DNA of 64,000 nucleotides from an uncultured Chryseobacterium sp. GTDB lineage: Bacteria > Bacteroidota > Bacteroidia > Flavobacteriales > Weeksellaceae. The DNA lies in assembly GCA_913775525.1 (NCBI GenBank), contig CAJYLH010000022.1, positions 124,001 through 188,000 on the forward strand, written 5' to 3'. This document shows, in pieces, positions 44,743 through 53,349 of this stretch. The notes beneath the pieces were generated by a model that saw nothing but the letters and a program-made list of their open reading frames with translations, was not told the origin of the DNA and made no database searches. The first letter of the stretch is position 1, and each line of letters opens with the position of its first letter. Position numbers and translations under genes: made by a program.

Positions 44743-45786
44743 TTAGGTGGTATGTTTAATTGTATTGGTTGAGTTCGTATTTTGTTGTTCTTTCAGTTCT
44801 CCTTTCTGGAAGGAATTAAGAACGGTCTGCATATCCGGAAAAGACGGATCTTCCCAGTATTTTGATGTGTAATAACTTCCGTTGATGTCAAACTTTACTT
44901 TATGATCACCCTTATGGTCTCCGGATTCAAAGGAAGTCGGATAGAAATTAGCATACACATTTAGCATATTGTAATTCGGTTCGCTTTTATATTTCAGTTT
45001 CATAGATGTTTTTTCATTATACTCAAGAAGGTCCTCCAGCTGTTTATGGGAATCCTGGATATAAGCGATCTTAGTCACGGTTTTAACATCAAAAAAATGA
45101 TATCCCAGCAATGCAAAGTCTTTTTCTTGCAGGCGATCTCCTTTGACCTCTATTTCATCTCTTTCCCCGCTTTTCTGTTTCTGGAACACCGTAGTTTCAT
45201 CTTTCCTGTATTTATCGATATTTCCCACCCAATTTATTTGCGGGAGATGCATGTAGACTGCGTACAGCCAGGAAGGGAATTTTCTTTCATGCCAATCTGT
45301 TTTTGGTAATCTGAAAACCCTGTATTGTTCAATCCGGGTCGCTTTCAGTTTTTTTGTTTTATGATCGAAGATAAAGGTTATCACTCCGTCAGCATAACCA
45401 TTTACGGTATTGTTAAGGGTTGTATATGTATTAAAGTTTCCCGTGACGTAGATATATTTTCCGGTTTTATGGTTTTTGACCGGCACAGGATCAATTTCCG
45501 TAACCTGGTCATTAATTTTAATTACCGGCTGGTCAAAGTCTGAGTAGGATAGGGTATCTATGGTAATACTCTTATATACAAGCTGAAATTTCTCCTGGTC
45601 AGGTTTCAAAGATTGTTTATCGATTGTACCGCGATCATCGGAATACGCTGAAATACTACCGTCTTTGCCGAAAACCGAAACTTTGGGCAGCGGTTTTCCG
45701 GTCCTTTCGGAAACGAAAGTAATACGCTGCGCATTGATCAGGCTGTACAGTGTGATCATTAAGAGTAACAATGTACTTTTTTTCAT
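44743..45786 (-). CDS. Secreted tandem-family protein, member 1
   Basis: A 347-residue protein starting at the ATG at 45786 (MKKSTLLLLMITLYSLINAQ); the open frame extends to 45912 but lacks a signal peptide there. After the signal peptide comes ITFVSERTGKPLPKVSVFGKDGSIS, which looks like a carboxypeptidase-regulatory-like beta-sandwich. The centre has KYIYVTGNFNTYTTLNNTVNGYADGVITFIFDHKTKKLKATRIEQYRVFRLPKT, repeated in the homologue at 46941 and the pseudogene at 48243. The C-terminal part (DLLEYNEKTSMKLKYKSEP, YYTSKYWEDPSFPDMQTVLNSF) is also conserved. Function unknown; these are lineage-specific. Confidence 0.8.
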   Translation of the reverse strand: MKKSTLLLLMITLYSLINAQRITFVSERTGKPLPKVSVFGKDGSISAYSDDRGTIDKQSLKPDQEKFQLVYKSITIDTLSYSDFDQPVIKINDQVTEIDPVPVKNHKTGKYIYVTGNFNTYTTLNNTVNGYADGVITFIFDHKTKKLKATRIEQYRVFRLPKTDWHERKFPSWLYAVYMHLPQINWVGNIDKYRKDETTVFQKQKSGERDEIEVKGDRLQEKDFALLGYHFFDVKTVTKIAYIQDSHKQLEDLLEYNEKTSMKLKYKSEPNYNMLNVYANFYPTSFESGDHKGDHKVKFDINGSYYTSKYWEDPSFPDMQTVLNSFQKGELKEQQNTNSTNTIKHTT

Positions 45787-45950
45787 AACATATTGCTTTT
45801 TGTTATTAAGACGTTTAATATTTCTACCAATTATTCCTGCAAAGCTAAAAGATATGAGTTTTACCAACAAATTCAAAGATGAATTTAGCCTATCAATAAT
45901 AACACCATGCATGTATATTTTTGCGCTTACCGGATTATACTAAGTTCAAT

Positions 45951-46592
45951 TTATTTTTTAACCGGAGTCAGTTGGCTGATCTCCCTTTCTTGATCATCTA
46001 AAAAATTGATGCTGCTTTGTCCGTCTGCTGCCACTTTGAATACAAGTCTTTTTTTACCTAAGGAATCCATTAGTGCAATTTCAGCAACGCCTTTCTTATC
46101 ACGTCCTACCCAGATTCTTGAAGGGTTTTTTTTGGTACTTGGATTGCTATCAGATATACGGAGACCGGCAAAACGATTTTCACTATCATTTACTCCAATA
46201 AGCTGAACCTCTTGATTTCCTGCATATCGGTCAAATGAAAGACTCCCGCCAGCATCTACAACCTTATTTTTATTATTTTTATGTCCTCCAAATATCAATC
46301 CTCCATTCTCTGCCCCTTCATCGTTATAAAAAAGCATACCTGCTTGGGGCCTTTCCTCGGAAATGATCTTTCCGTTAACTGTCATGCTGGTACCAGGAAA
46401 AAGGTTACGATTTGATAATAACAGCCTTATTGTACCATCAGGTTCAACTATTTTTATCTGTTGCGCTACTAATTCTTTGACCTGCTTATAACTGGAATCG
46501 GATTGTTTATAAAGTATAATTACGGCTCCAATAAGAACCGCACTTACAATAATCGAATAAACAAAAAGAAATCTTTGATTGAATTTTTTCAT
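45951..46592 (-). CDS. Single-span membrane protein, function unknown
   Basis: A 213-residue protein with an N-terminal membrane helix (FLFVYSIIVSAVLIGAVIILY), a short coiled stretch (YKQVKELVAQQIKIVEPDG) and a beta-rich C-terminal part with repeated short motifs (IRLLLSNRNLFPG, GLIFGGHKNNKNKV, GLRISDSNPST, RIWVGRDKKGVAEIALMDSLGKKRLVF). I recognise it only as a conserved hypothetical type of Flavobacteriia. It is first in the unit with member 1 and the GLPGLI gene, and carries the ECF-like promoter repeat C upstream. Confidence 0.7.
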   Translation of the reverse strand: MKKFNQRFLFVYSIIVSAVLIGAVIILYKQSDSSYKQVKELVAQQIKIVEPDGTIRLLLSNRNLFPGTSMTVNGKIISEERPQAGMLFYNDEGAENGGLIFGGHKNNKNKVVDAGGSLSFDRYAGNQEVQLIGVNDSENRFAGLRISDSNPSTKKNPSRIWVGRDKKGVAEIALMDSLGKKRLVFKVAADGQSSINFLDDQEREISQLTPVKK

Positions 46593-46669
46593 AATCTATT
46601 TGTATAATATTTTTAATTAACCATCCAGTTGAAGTTGTTTAAATTCCCTGGTAAACATATATTTATCTA

Positions 46670-46698
46670 TAAGACAATGTAAATAGCAAAAAGGTTTC
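46670..46698 (-). promoter_or_regulatory. ECF-like promoter, repeat copy C
   Basis: Minus strand: GTGAAACC, 17-bp spacer, GTCTTAT, 78 bp before the ATG at 46592. It matches copies A and B at both boxes. Confidence 0.55.
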
Positions 46699-46723
46699 AC
46701 TTCATTGATATTTTATTGTAAAT

Positions 46724-46760
46724 ATACTAAAGACGGATGATCGACATCAGTCTTTAGTAT
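46724..46760 (-). terminator. Terminator hairpin, repeat copy C
   Basis: ATACTAAAGAC and GTCTTTAGTAT with an inner GATG/CATC stem (one mismatch). It is a diverged relative of the hairpins at 48061 and 49345. Confidence 0.65.
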
Positions 46761-46940
46761 CTTGTATTGCACCCTGGGAATACATATTGATATGAATTTC
46801 AGGTTGATCGGGATACCTTTCTGTGACGGGCTTTTAAGTTTGAACAATGCTGAAAATGGGAGGTTGGAGGTAATTTATTATGAAAGAATTCTATCCACAT
46901 GCAAATCTATAATCTATTGACAGACCATCCAGCTATTCTT

Positions 46941-47957
46941 TTATTTTTCATTAGGCTCCTCTTTTAAATCTCCCTTGAAAAAGCTGCTGAAAACCGGTTG
47001 CATATTGGGAAAAGAAGGGTTTTCCCAGTAGTTTGACGTATAATGGCTGCTGTTAATATCAAATCTTACTTTATCTAAATTATTATCGTTACTGAAATCC
47101 ATATCTGTGGGATAAAAATTATTGTAAATAACTATAGCATTATATTGAGGCTCACTTTTGTGTTTCATCTTGATGGATTCAATCTCATTATACTCCAGCA
47201 GGTCCCTGAGTTTTTTCTGAGAGTTTTGGGTATAGGCAATATTGAGAATATGCCTGGAGTCGGAGATACGGTATCCGAATAAGGCAAGTTCGCTATCATC
47301 ATCTGCTTCGTCGCTGATCTGGATCTCATCCTTTTTTGCACTTTTCAGCTCTTTGAAAACCGTATTTTTAATTTTCCTGTATTCATCCACATTACCGACA
47401 TTTTTTATTTTCGGGACTTTTAAAAACATACCGTAATCCCACGAAGATAGATTTTTAATATCCATTTCTGTTTTTCCCAGCCTGAATATACGGTATTGTT
47501 CGATTTTGGTGCTTTTGAGCTTTTTTGTTTTGTTATCAAAAATATAGGTTATAATTCCGTCCGCATAGGAATTCAATTTATTGTTGAGCGTAACATAGGT
47601 ATTGAAGTTTCCTTTAACGAAAACATATTTGGCGGGCTTATCATTTTTGATGACTACCGTTTCAATGTCTTTGATACGGTCATTAATTTTGATAACGTCT
47701 TTACTAAAATCCGAATATGATAAAGTAGCTACGGAAACATTATCATAGACCAGCTGAAATTTTTCCTGGTCCGGTTTCAGAGACTGTTTATCGATTTTAC
47801 CGTCAATATCCGAAAAAGCCAGGATGCTGCCGTCTTTTCCGAAGACTGAAACTTTAGGCAATGGTTTACCCGTCTTTTCAGAAACGAAAGTAATGCTCTG
47901 CGCATTGATAAAACTGTACATTGCGATAACTAAAAATAAAAGAATTTTTCTTGTCAT
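46941..47957 (-). CDS. Secreted tandem-family protein, member 2
   Basis: A 338-residue paralogue of member 1, with a signal peptide ending SFINAQ and the N-terminal module ITFVSEKTGKPLPKVSVFGKDGSILAFSDIDGKIDKQSL. The central blocks KYVFVKGNFNTYVTLNNKLNSYADGIITYIFDNKTKKLKSTKIEQYRIFRLGKT and the end SHYTSNYWENPSFPNMQPVFSSFFKGDLKEEP are shared with the pseudogene next to it. Identity with the pseudogene is high in the first 130 residues, so duplication is recent. It has its own ECF-like promoter (copy B) and terminator. Function unknown. Confidence 0.82.
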   Translation of the reverse strand: MTRKILLFLVIAMYSFINAQSITFVSEKTGKPLPKVSVFGKDGSILAFSDIDGKIDKQSLKPDQEKFQLVYDNVSVATLSYSDFSKDVIKINDRIKDIETVVIKNDKPAKYVFVKGNFNTYVTLNNKLNSYADGIITYIFDNKTKKLKSTKIEQYRIFRLGKTEMDIKNLSSWDYGMFLKVPKIKNVGNVDEYRKIKNTVFKELKSAKKDEIQISDEADDDSELALFGYRISDSRHILNIAYTQNSQKKLRDLLEYNEIESIKMKHKSEPQYNAIVIYNNFYPTDMDFSNDNNLDKVRFDINSSHYTSNYWENPSFPNMQPVFSSFFKGDLKEEPNEK

Positions 47958-47996
47958 ACGGTTTGCTTTTAACGATTAAGGAATTATTTATACTGA

Positions 47997-48025
47997 TAAG
48001 ACAACGCCAATAGCGAAAAGGTTTC
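47997..48025 (-). promoter_or_regulatory. ECF-like promoter, repeat copy B
   Basis: Minus strand: CTGAAACC, 17-bp spacer, GTCTTAT, 40 bp before the ATG at 47957. Sequence around it is nearly identical to copy A. Confidence 0.6.
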
Positions 48026-48060
48026 AGACAATCTGTATTTTTTTTACTGAATCCCATAAA

Positions 48061-48090
48061 AGAAGACTGATCATTACAATCAGTCTTTCT
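48061..48090 (-). terminator. Terminator hairpin, repeat copy B
   Basis: AGAAGACTGAT and ATCAGTCTTTCT pair around a 7-base loop, about 150 bp after the pseudogene's final stop. Confidence 0.7.
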
Positions 48091-48242
48091 GGGTGATGGG
48101 ATTATATTGTATCAGAAAGTACGTCTTTAAATTGCATCCTGACATTTTCTCTCCTATATCTCTAGTAATCATTATTTAAATACGTATAGATAGATTAATG
48201 GTTGTATATCCCAATAATACTTATTGTATCACGGAATATGCA

Positions 48243-49243
48243 TTACTTATTATTGGGTAATTCCCTTAGATCTTCTTTGAAGAAGCTGCTGAAAACCGGC
48301 TGCATGGTAGGAAAAGAGGGGTTCTGCCAATATGGTTTCTGATAAGTGCTTCTGCTTTTATTAAAATGTACTTTTTTAGTATGATCATCATTAGTAAAAT
48401 TAAATTCTGTCACATAAAAATTATTGTATAATTCTAGTTGGCTTGGGTTGGGTTTCTCCTTAAGTTTAATTTTTGAGGAGCGGATTTCACTATATTCCAG
48501 AAAGTCTCTCAACGTTTTTCCTGATCCTTTTTCAAAAGATATGTTTATAATTTTTTTATAATCATAGACGGTTACTCCCAAAAATGAAAATCCTTTTTCC
48601 GAACCGTTCCTATCAAGGATTTCAATCTGGTCACTCTTGTCTCCCTTTAATTCTTTAATCTTGTTTTTTGCGGTTTTATATACCTCAGGCTTTCCTATGT
48701 ATTTAAGTCCCGGTATCTCTAATCCTGCTGTGTAAGACAGGAAGGATCCATTCATTTCATTCTGCAATTTGAAGATCCTGTATTGCTCCACATTAATACT
48801 TTTCAGTTTTTTGTCTTATTATTGAAAATATAAGTCACGATGCCATCAGCATAGCTTTTCAGCATGTTATCTGACGTTACATAAGCATTGAAATTCCCCC
48901 TGATAAGAATGTACTTGACGGGCTTATCATTTTTAATGACTACCGCTTCGATATCTCTGATACGGTCATTAATTCTGATAACGTCTTTACTAAAATCCGA
49001 ATATGATAAAGTGGCCACGGCAGCATTATCATAGACCAGCTGAAATTTTTCCTGGTCCTGCTTTAGCGACTGCTTATCGATTTTACCGTCTATATCCGAA
49101 AAAGCCATGATACTGCCGTCTTTTCCGAAGACTGAAACTTTAGGCAGTTGCTTGCCGGTCTTTTCTTAAACGAAAGTGATGCTCTGGGCATTACACAAAC
49201 TGTATAATGTGATCATCAAAAATAAAAAGATCTTTTTTGTCAT
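48243..49243 (-). pseudogene. Third member of the tandem family, disrupted
   Basis: The reading frame starts at ATG 49243 with a signal peptide (LMITLYSLCNAQ) and continues ITFV, then TAA at 49166-49168 where members 1 and 2 have Ser (FVSE). The same frame resumes with EKTGKQLPKVSVFGKDGSIMAFSDIDGKI and runs to NNKTKN, where one base is missing in an A-run (48807-48812) relative to member 2 (NKTKKLKS). The other frame continues EQYRIFKL ... to 48243, ending QPVFSSFFKEDLRELPNNK. Two separate lesions make it a pseudogene unless it is a sequencing error; the stop is not in a homopolymer. Confidence 0.85.
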
Positions 49244-49283
49244 ACTGTCTTGCTTTGAAATATTAAAGAATCATTTTTATGGA

Positions 49284-49312
49284 TAAGACAACGGCAATAA
49301 CAAAAGGTTTCA
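49284..49312 (-). promoter_or_regulatory. ECF-like promoter, repeat copy A
   Basis: Minus strand: CTGAAACC, 16-bp spacer, GTCTTAT, 41 bp before the pseudogene ATG at 49243. Confidence 0.6.
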
Positions 49313-49344
49313 GTCCATCTGTATTTTTTAACTACAAGGCATAA

Positions 49345-49375
49345 AAAAAGACTGATCATTGCAATCAGTCTTTTT
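49345..49375 (-). terminator. Terminator of the alternative complex III operon
   Basis: AAAAAGACTGAT and ATCAGTCTTTTT pair around a 7-base loop, with a T-tract on the minus strand, 22 bp after the actF stop. Confidence 0.85.
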
Positions 49376-49396
49376 ATTATTATCGTGTACAAGTCC

Positions 49397-50728
49397 TTAG
49401 AAAGGATACTCATAAATTTCAGATTCGTGTAGATAAGGGTTTCCTGTAGGGATAAGTTTAAGTTTGGATAATGCAGTCATTACCGTAAAGATAAACAGTC
49501 CTCCTACGAAAAGGATCGCTCCGATCACCAATAGGAATACTTCAGGAGTTTTCCAGTATGGACCTACCGTTCCCGGCATGACCATATTGAAGTAGTCTAC
49601 GATGTGTCCGAAGATCACCACGATTGCCATGATGGTTACCACTTTATAGTTTCTCTTGATGCTGCTGCTCACCAATACCAATAACGGTAAAAGGAAGTTA
49701 ACGATCAGCATCGGCAGGAAAGTAGAGGAGTAGTGCTGGAACCTTCCGAAGAAATAGTTTACCTCTTCCGGAACGTTAGCGTACCAGTATAACATGAACT
49801 GAGCAAACCATGTATATGTCCAAAGCATACTTGTTGCGAAAAGGAATACACCAAGGTCATGCAGGTGATTGTCATTGAACTGAGGCAGGAATCCGTTTTT
49901 CTTAAGGAAAACACTTAAAAGGATGATTACTGCAATACCACTTGAAAGGCAGCTCACCATAGAATACCAGATATACATGGTAGAATACCAGTGAGGGTCA
50001 ATAGACATCAACCAGTCCCAGGCCCAAGCTGCAGAAGCAAATCCGAAGAATGCGATATATCCTACAGCCCATCTGTACAACATCTGGTAATCTGTTCTTG
50101 ATTTGGTTTCATCCACTTTCTTAGACTGTGCCTTAAGTTTCCATGCAAAGAATGATGCTCCTACTACATAGATAATTGTTCTTACTGCGTAGAAAGGAAT
50201 GTTAAGGAACTTTTTCTTTTCAAACAGGATCACATCAAAGTTAGGTTTGGTAGGGTCTGTAAGATCCGGATCCATCCAGTGGAACAGGTGCCCGTTGTGC
50301 GTAATATTCAGGATCATAATGATCACCAGAATAGCGCCTCCGTATGGGATATAAGAAGCAATAGCTTCCATTACTCTTGTAATAATGATTGGCCAGCCTG
50401 CATGCGCAGCATGCTGTATACAGTAAAAGAACAGTACGCAGCAGCTAACCCCGAAGAAAAATACAGCTACAAAATGGATGGATGCCAAAGGCTGATTATG
50501 AATCTGCATGGCAGCATGTTCCAGGTGAGCCTCATGATCCTGAGGGCCTACCATCTCGCTGGAGTGGGTAGGGGCATTATGGCCTGAAGAATGAACAGCC
50601 TCCATCATATGTTCGATCTTTTCAGTGGTGATTCCCTTATTCATAAAGAAACCGATACCAAACAAGACCAGACCTACAATAAGGAGAATTATAGAAGTTG
50701 ACTTTAATTTTGGTGAAAAACTATACAT
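49397..50728 (-). CDS. actF: Alternative complex III subunit ActF (quinol-binding membrane subunit)
   Basis: A 443-residue polytopic membrane protein, the sixth gene of the act operon. After an N-terminal helix (IILLIVGLVLFGIGFFMN) comes a His-rich loop (MMEAVHSSGHNAPTHSSEM). Helices follow at IHFVAVFFFGVSCCVLFFYCI, YIPYGGAILVIIMILNITHNGHLFHWMDP and more; DWLMSIDPHWYSTMYIWYSMV is a conserved NrfD/ActF block. It belongs to the same family as ActC and with it passes protons and quinol electrons. It is last in the operon and is followed by a terminator. Confidence 0.93.
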   Translation of the reverse strand: MYSFSPKLKSTSIILLIVGLVLFGIGFFMNKGITTEKIEHMMEAVHSSGHNAPTHSSEMVGPQDHEAHLEHAAMQIHNQPLASIHFVAVFFFGVSCCVLFFYCIQHAAHAGWPIIITRVMEAIASYIPYGGAILVIIMILNITHNGHLFHWMDPDLTDPTKPNFDVILFEKKKFLNIPFYAVRTIIYVVGASFFAWKLKAQSKKVDETKSRTDYQMLYRWAVGYIAFFGFASAAWAWDWLMSIDPHWYSTMYIWYSMVSCLSSGIAVIILLSVFLKKNGFLPQFNDNHLHDLGVFLFATSMLWTYTWFAQFMLYWYANVPEEVNYFFGRFQHYSSTFLPMLIVNFLLPLLVLVSSSIKRNYKVVTIMAIVVIFGHIVDYFNMVMPGTVGPYWKTPEVFLLVIGAILFVGGLFIFTVMTALSKLKLIPTGNPYLHESEIYEYPF

Positions 50729-50736
50729 TTCTTGTC

Positions 50737-51417
50737 TTATTTTTTAGTTGCGGTAGAATCTGTTTTTGCTCCTGAAGCGGCAGCCGCCGGTGCTGCTGCA
50801 TTCTTTTTGAATGCATTCATCACATACATGGCCACTCTCCATCGGTCTCCTGCGTTCAGCTGTCCGGCATAAGAACCCATCGCGTTTCTACCGTTCGTAA
50901 TTACATAATGAACGGATCCTACAGTAATTTCTCTGTCTGCATAATTCGGAACTCCTGAGAATGCTCCGCTCTGTACGATTGGACCTTGTCCGTCTCCTCC
51001 TACACCATGACAGGCAGAACATGTATGGTCAAAAAGGATTTTTCCTCTTTCAAGATCTTTTGCTGCATTGGCAGGATTCAGGGGAGAAGCCGTAAGCGTT
51101 TTTGAAGCATCATACCCCGCATTGTACTCATCTACATTTTTAGGAAGTTTCCCTTCTTCAAAAATACCGTCTTTATTTTGCGGAACCGTACCTTCTACCG
51201 GCGTAAGTCCTGTTGCTCCATTGTTTCTAACGAAAGCAGGGATTTCATTTTCATGATCAGAATAGGCATCCTGAGCTTTCATCAACGGGTCATAGGCTAC
51301 CGGGAAATACATATCCGGGAAATAGACCAGGGGCGTATTTTCTTTCGGACCGCAGGAATTAAGTAAAACTGTTGTTAAACCTAAAATCGCTGTAATTTTT
51401 AATACATTCTTTTTCAT
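50737..51417 (-). CDS. actE: Alternative complex III subunit ActE (monohaem cytochrome c lipoprotein)
   Basis: I start it at the ATG at 51417 (MKKNVLKITAILGLTTVLLNSC), which gives a lipobox LNSC; the ATG at 51426 would overlap the actD stop. CSACHGVGGDGQGP is the haem site, near residue 133, and the axial Met lies in NAMGSYAGQL. The N-terminal part VYFPDMYFPVAYDPLMKAQDAYSDHENEIP matches ActE. The C-terminus is Ala-rich. It carries electrons from ActA/B towards the terminal oxidase. It starts 1 bp after actD. Confidence 0.92.
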   Translation of the reverse strand: MKKNVLKITAILGLTTVLLNSCGPKENTPLVYFPDMYFPVAYDPLMKAQDAYSDHENEIPAFVRNNGATGLTPVEGTVPQNKDGIFEEGKLPKNVDEYNAGYDASKTLTASPLNPANAAKDLERGKILFDHTCSACHGVGGDGQGPIVQSGAFSGVPNYADREITVGSVHYVITNGRNAMGSYAGQLNAGDRWRVAMYVMNAFKKNAAAPAAAASGAKTDSTATKK

Positions 51418-51418
51418 C

Positions 51419-51940
51419 TTAAGCATCTTTAACAGTTATTTCTTCTACTCCGGTTTCTATCAGCAGCTGCTTTACAGAATCCACATCATCCGTTACGAAT
51501 TCCATCATGAATTTATCATCGGTAGTCCTTGGATCAGGATTCTGCGCAGGGGCTCCCGGATACATTTTGTTTCTTACCAAGAAAGTAAGCGACATCATAT
51601 GGGCGGCACAGAATACCATTAATTCAAACATCGGAACCACGAACGCAGGCATGTTATGTGCCCAGTCGAACGCAGGCTTACCACCGATGTTTTGAGGCCA
51701 GTCATGGTTCATGGTATACCATGTAATGGTGGCACCAATCGTAACTCCGTAAAGAGCGTACAGGAATGCGGCATCAGAAATTCTTGTTTTCTTTAACCCT
51801 AAAGCTTTATCCAGCCCGTGAACCGGGAACGGAGTATACACTTCGTTGATTTTAATTCCTTTATCGTTGAATGCTCTAACGCCGTTCATTAAATCGTCGT
51901 CGTCAGCATAAAGTCCGTATACAATTTTAGTGGTGCTCAT
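51419..51940 (-). CDS. actD: Alternative complex III subunit ActD (DUF3341)
   Basis: A 173-residue DUF3341 protein. I use the ATG at 51940 (MSTTKIVYGLYADDDDLMNG), which overlaps the actC stop by 14 bp, as is common in this operon. Two membrane helices are visible (AAFLYALYGVTIGATITWYTM and MPAFVVPMFELMVFCAAHMMSLTFL). INEVYTPFPVHGLDKALGL is the family signature. The C-terminal part (TTDDKFMMEFVTDDVDSVKQLL) is cytoplasmic and like a ferredoxin-fold domain. It is a structural subunit without cofactors. Confidence 0.92.
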   Translation of the reverse strand: MSTTKIVYGLYADDDDLMNGVRAFNDKGIKINEVYTPFPVHGLDKALGLKKTRISDAAFLYALYGVTIGATITWYTMNHDWPQNIGGKPAFDWAHNMPAFVVPMFELMVFCAAHMMSLTFLVRNKMYPGAPAQNPDPRTTDDKFMMEFVTDDVDSVKQLLIETGVEEITVKDA

Positions 51941-53324
51941 CTCCTTCTTTTGCTTTATAAGTTTCACCTGAGATTTTCAAAATCGATTTTAATTCAGCCT
52001 GTGCAATTACAGGGAATGTTCTTGCGTACAATAAGAATAATACAGAGAAGAATCCGATTGTTCCCAAATATACACCCACGTCAATGATTGTTGGTTTAAA
52101 CATCGTCCAAGAACTTGGTAAATAGTCTCTGGAAAGGTTGATAACGATGATATCAAAACGCTCAAACCACATCCCGATGTTGATGATCAGGGCAACAATG
52201 AAAGTCCAGATAATATTCGTTCTCAGTTTTTTGAACCAGAATGAAGCCGGAATCACAAGGTTACAGATGATCAGTGACCAGAAAGCCCACCAGTAAGGTC
52301 CTACGGCAGCTCCCGGAGAAAGGTAAGTGAAATCCTCAAATCTGGATCCGGAGTACCATCCGATGAAATATTCAGTAGCATACGCTACGGTTACCATACC
52401 ACCGGTAAGGATGATTACGATGTTCATGATCTCGATATGATACATGGTAATATATTCTTCCAGGTGACACACTTTTCTGGCGACAAGCAATAAGGTCTGT
52501 ACCATCGCGAATCCTGAGAAAATCGCACCCGCAACGAAGTACGGAGGATAGATGGTAGAGTGCCATCCTTTGATTACCGAAGTGGCGAAGTCAAAGGATA
52601 CCGTGGTGTGTACCGAGAATACAAGCGGCGTTGCAAGACCGGCCAGTACCAACGATAATTCCTCGAATCTCTGCCAGTGTTTTGCTTTACCACCCCACCC
52701 GAAAGCAAGGAATGTATAGATCTTTCTTGTCCAAGGCGTCTTTGCTCTGTCACGGATCATGGCGAAGTCAGGGATAAGCCCCATAAACCAGAATACCGTA
52801 GATACAGAGAAATAGGTAGAGATCGCAAATACGTCCCAAAGGAGAGGAGAGTTGAAGTTCCCCCAAAGAGAACCGAACTGGTTTGGTAAAGGGAATACCC
52901 AATATCCTACCCAAACTCTACCCATGTGGATTACGGGGAAGATGGCTGCCTGTACTACTGCGAAGATGGTCATCGCTTCCGCAGAACGGTTTACAGACAT
53001 TCTCCAACGTTGTCTAAATAATAATAATACTGCGGAGATTAGGGTCCCGGCGTGACCGATACCTACCCACCAAACGAAGTTAGTGATGTCCCATCCCCAG
53101 TTAATCGTCCTGTTAAGTCCCCATGCTCCAATACCTGTTCCGATAGTGTAAGCGATACAGCCGAAACCGTAGATGAATAGAACCAAGGCAGCATATAATG
53201 AAATCCACCATAATTTACCTGCTCTTTCTTCGATAGGTCGTGCAATATCTTCCGTGATATCGTGATAAGTTTTGTGACCAATAATCAGAGGTTCCCTTAT
53301 CGGAGCTTCGTAATGTCCTGACAT
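51927..53324 (-). CDS. actC: Alternative complex III subunit ActC (NrfD-like)
   Basis: A 465-residue NrfD-type polytopic protein with about ten helices. It begins MSGHYEAPIREPLIIGHKTYHDI and has the conserved WWVGIGHAGTLISAVLLLFRQRWR, YFSVSTVFWFMGLIPDFAMIRD and HTTVSFDFATSVIKGWHSTIYPPYFVAGAI blocks. It holds the quinol site next to the FeS chain of ActB. The 3' end overlaps actD by 14 bp. Confidence 0.95.
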   Translation of the reverse strand: MSGHYEAPIREPLIIGHKTYHDITEDIARPIEERAGKLWWISLYAALVLFIYGFGCIAYTIGTGIGAWGLNRTINWGWDITNFVWWVGIGHAGTLISAVLLLFRQRWRMSVNRSAEAMTIFAVVQAAIFPVIHMGRVWVGYWVFPLPNQFGSLWGNFNSPLLWDVFAISTYFSVSTVFWFMGLIPDFAMIRDRAKTPWTRKIYTFLAFGWGGKAKHWQRFEELSLVLAGLATPLVFSVHTTVSFDFATSVIKGWHSTIYPPYFVAGAIFSGFAMVQTLLLVARKVCHLEEYITMYHIEIMNIVIILTGGMVTVAYATEYFIGWYSGSRFEDFTYLSPGAAVGPYWWAFWSLIICNLVIPASFWFKKLRTNIIWTFIVALIINIGMWFERFDIIVINLSRDYLPSSWTMFKPTIIDVGVYLGTIGFFSVLFLLYARTFPVIAQAELKSILKISGETYKAKEGDEHH

Positions 53325-53349
53325 TTTTTACCTATTTATTATTTAAACT

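Larger units (their letters stand above)
46593..46940. other. 348-bp gap with repeat C
   Basis: Contains the diverged third copy of the upstream repeat (promoter part 46670-46698 and hairpin 46724-46760). The rest is a long 3' region (46761-46940) of the gene ending at 46941. A 42-codon open frame at 46792-46920 (plus) has no support. Confidence 0.5.
49279..49380 (-). repeat. Upstream repeat copy A (with copies at 47990-48096 and 46665-46762)
   Basis: About 100 bp repeated upstream of three genes: an ECF-like promoter, a spacer with GTATTTTTTT, and a hairpin AAGACTGAT/ATCAGTCTT. Copies A and B are near-identical; C is diverged. The copies point in the same direction as the genes they precede. 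Confidence 0.75.

Noticed and set aside
45787-45912. Longer N-terminus (42 codons) for secreted family member 1
   Set aside because: The extension removes the signal peptide from the N-terminus, and both paralogues start at the equivalent of 45786.
46792-46920. 42-codon plus-strand frame in the gap before member 2
   Set aside because: No family, no promoter and no ribosome site; it is antisense to a long 3' region.
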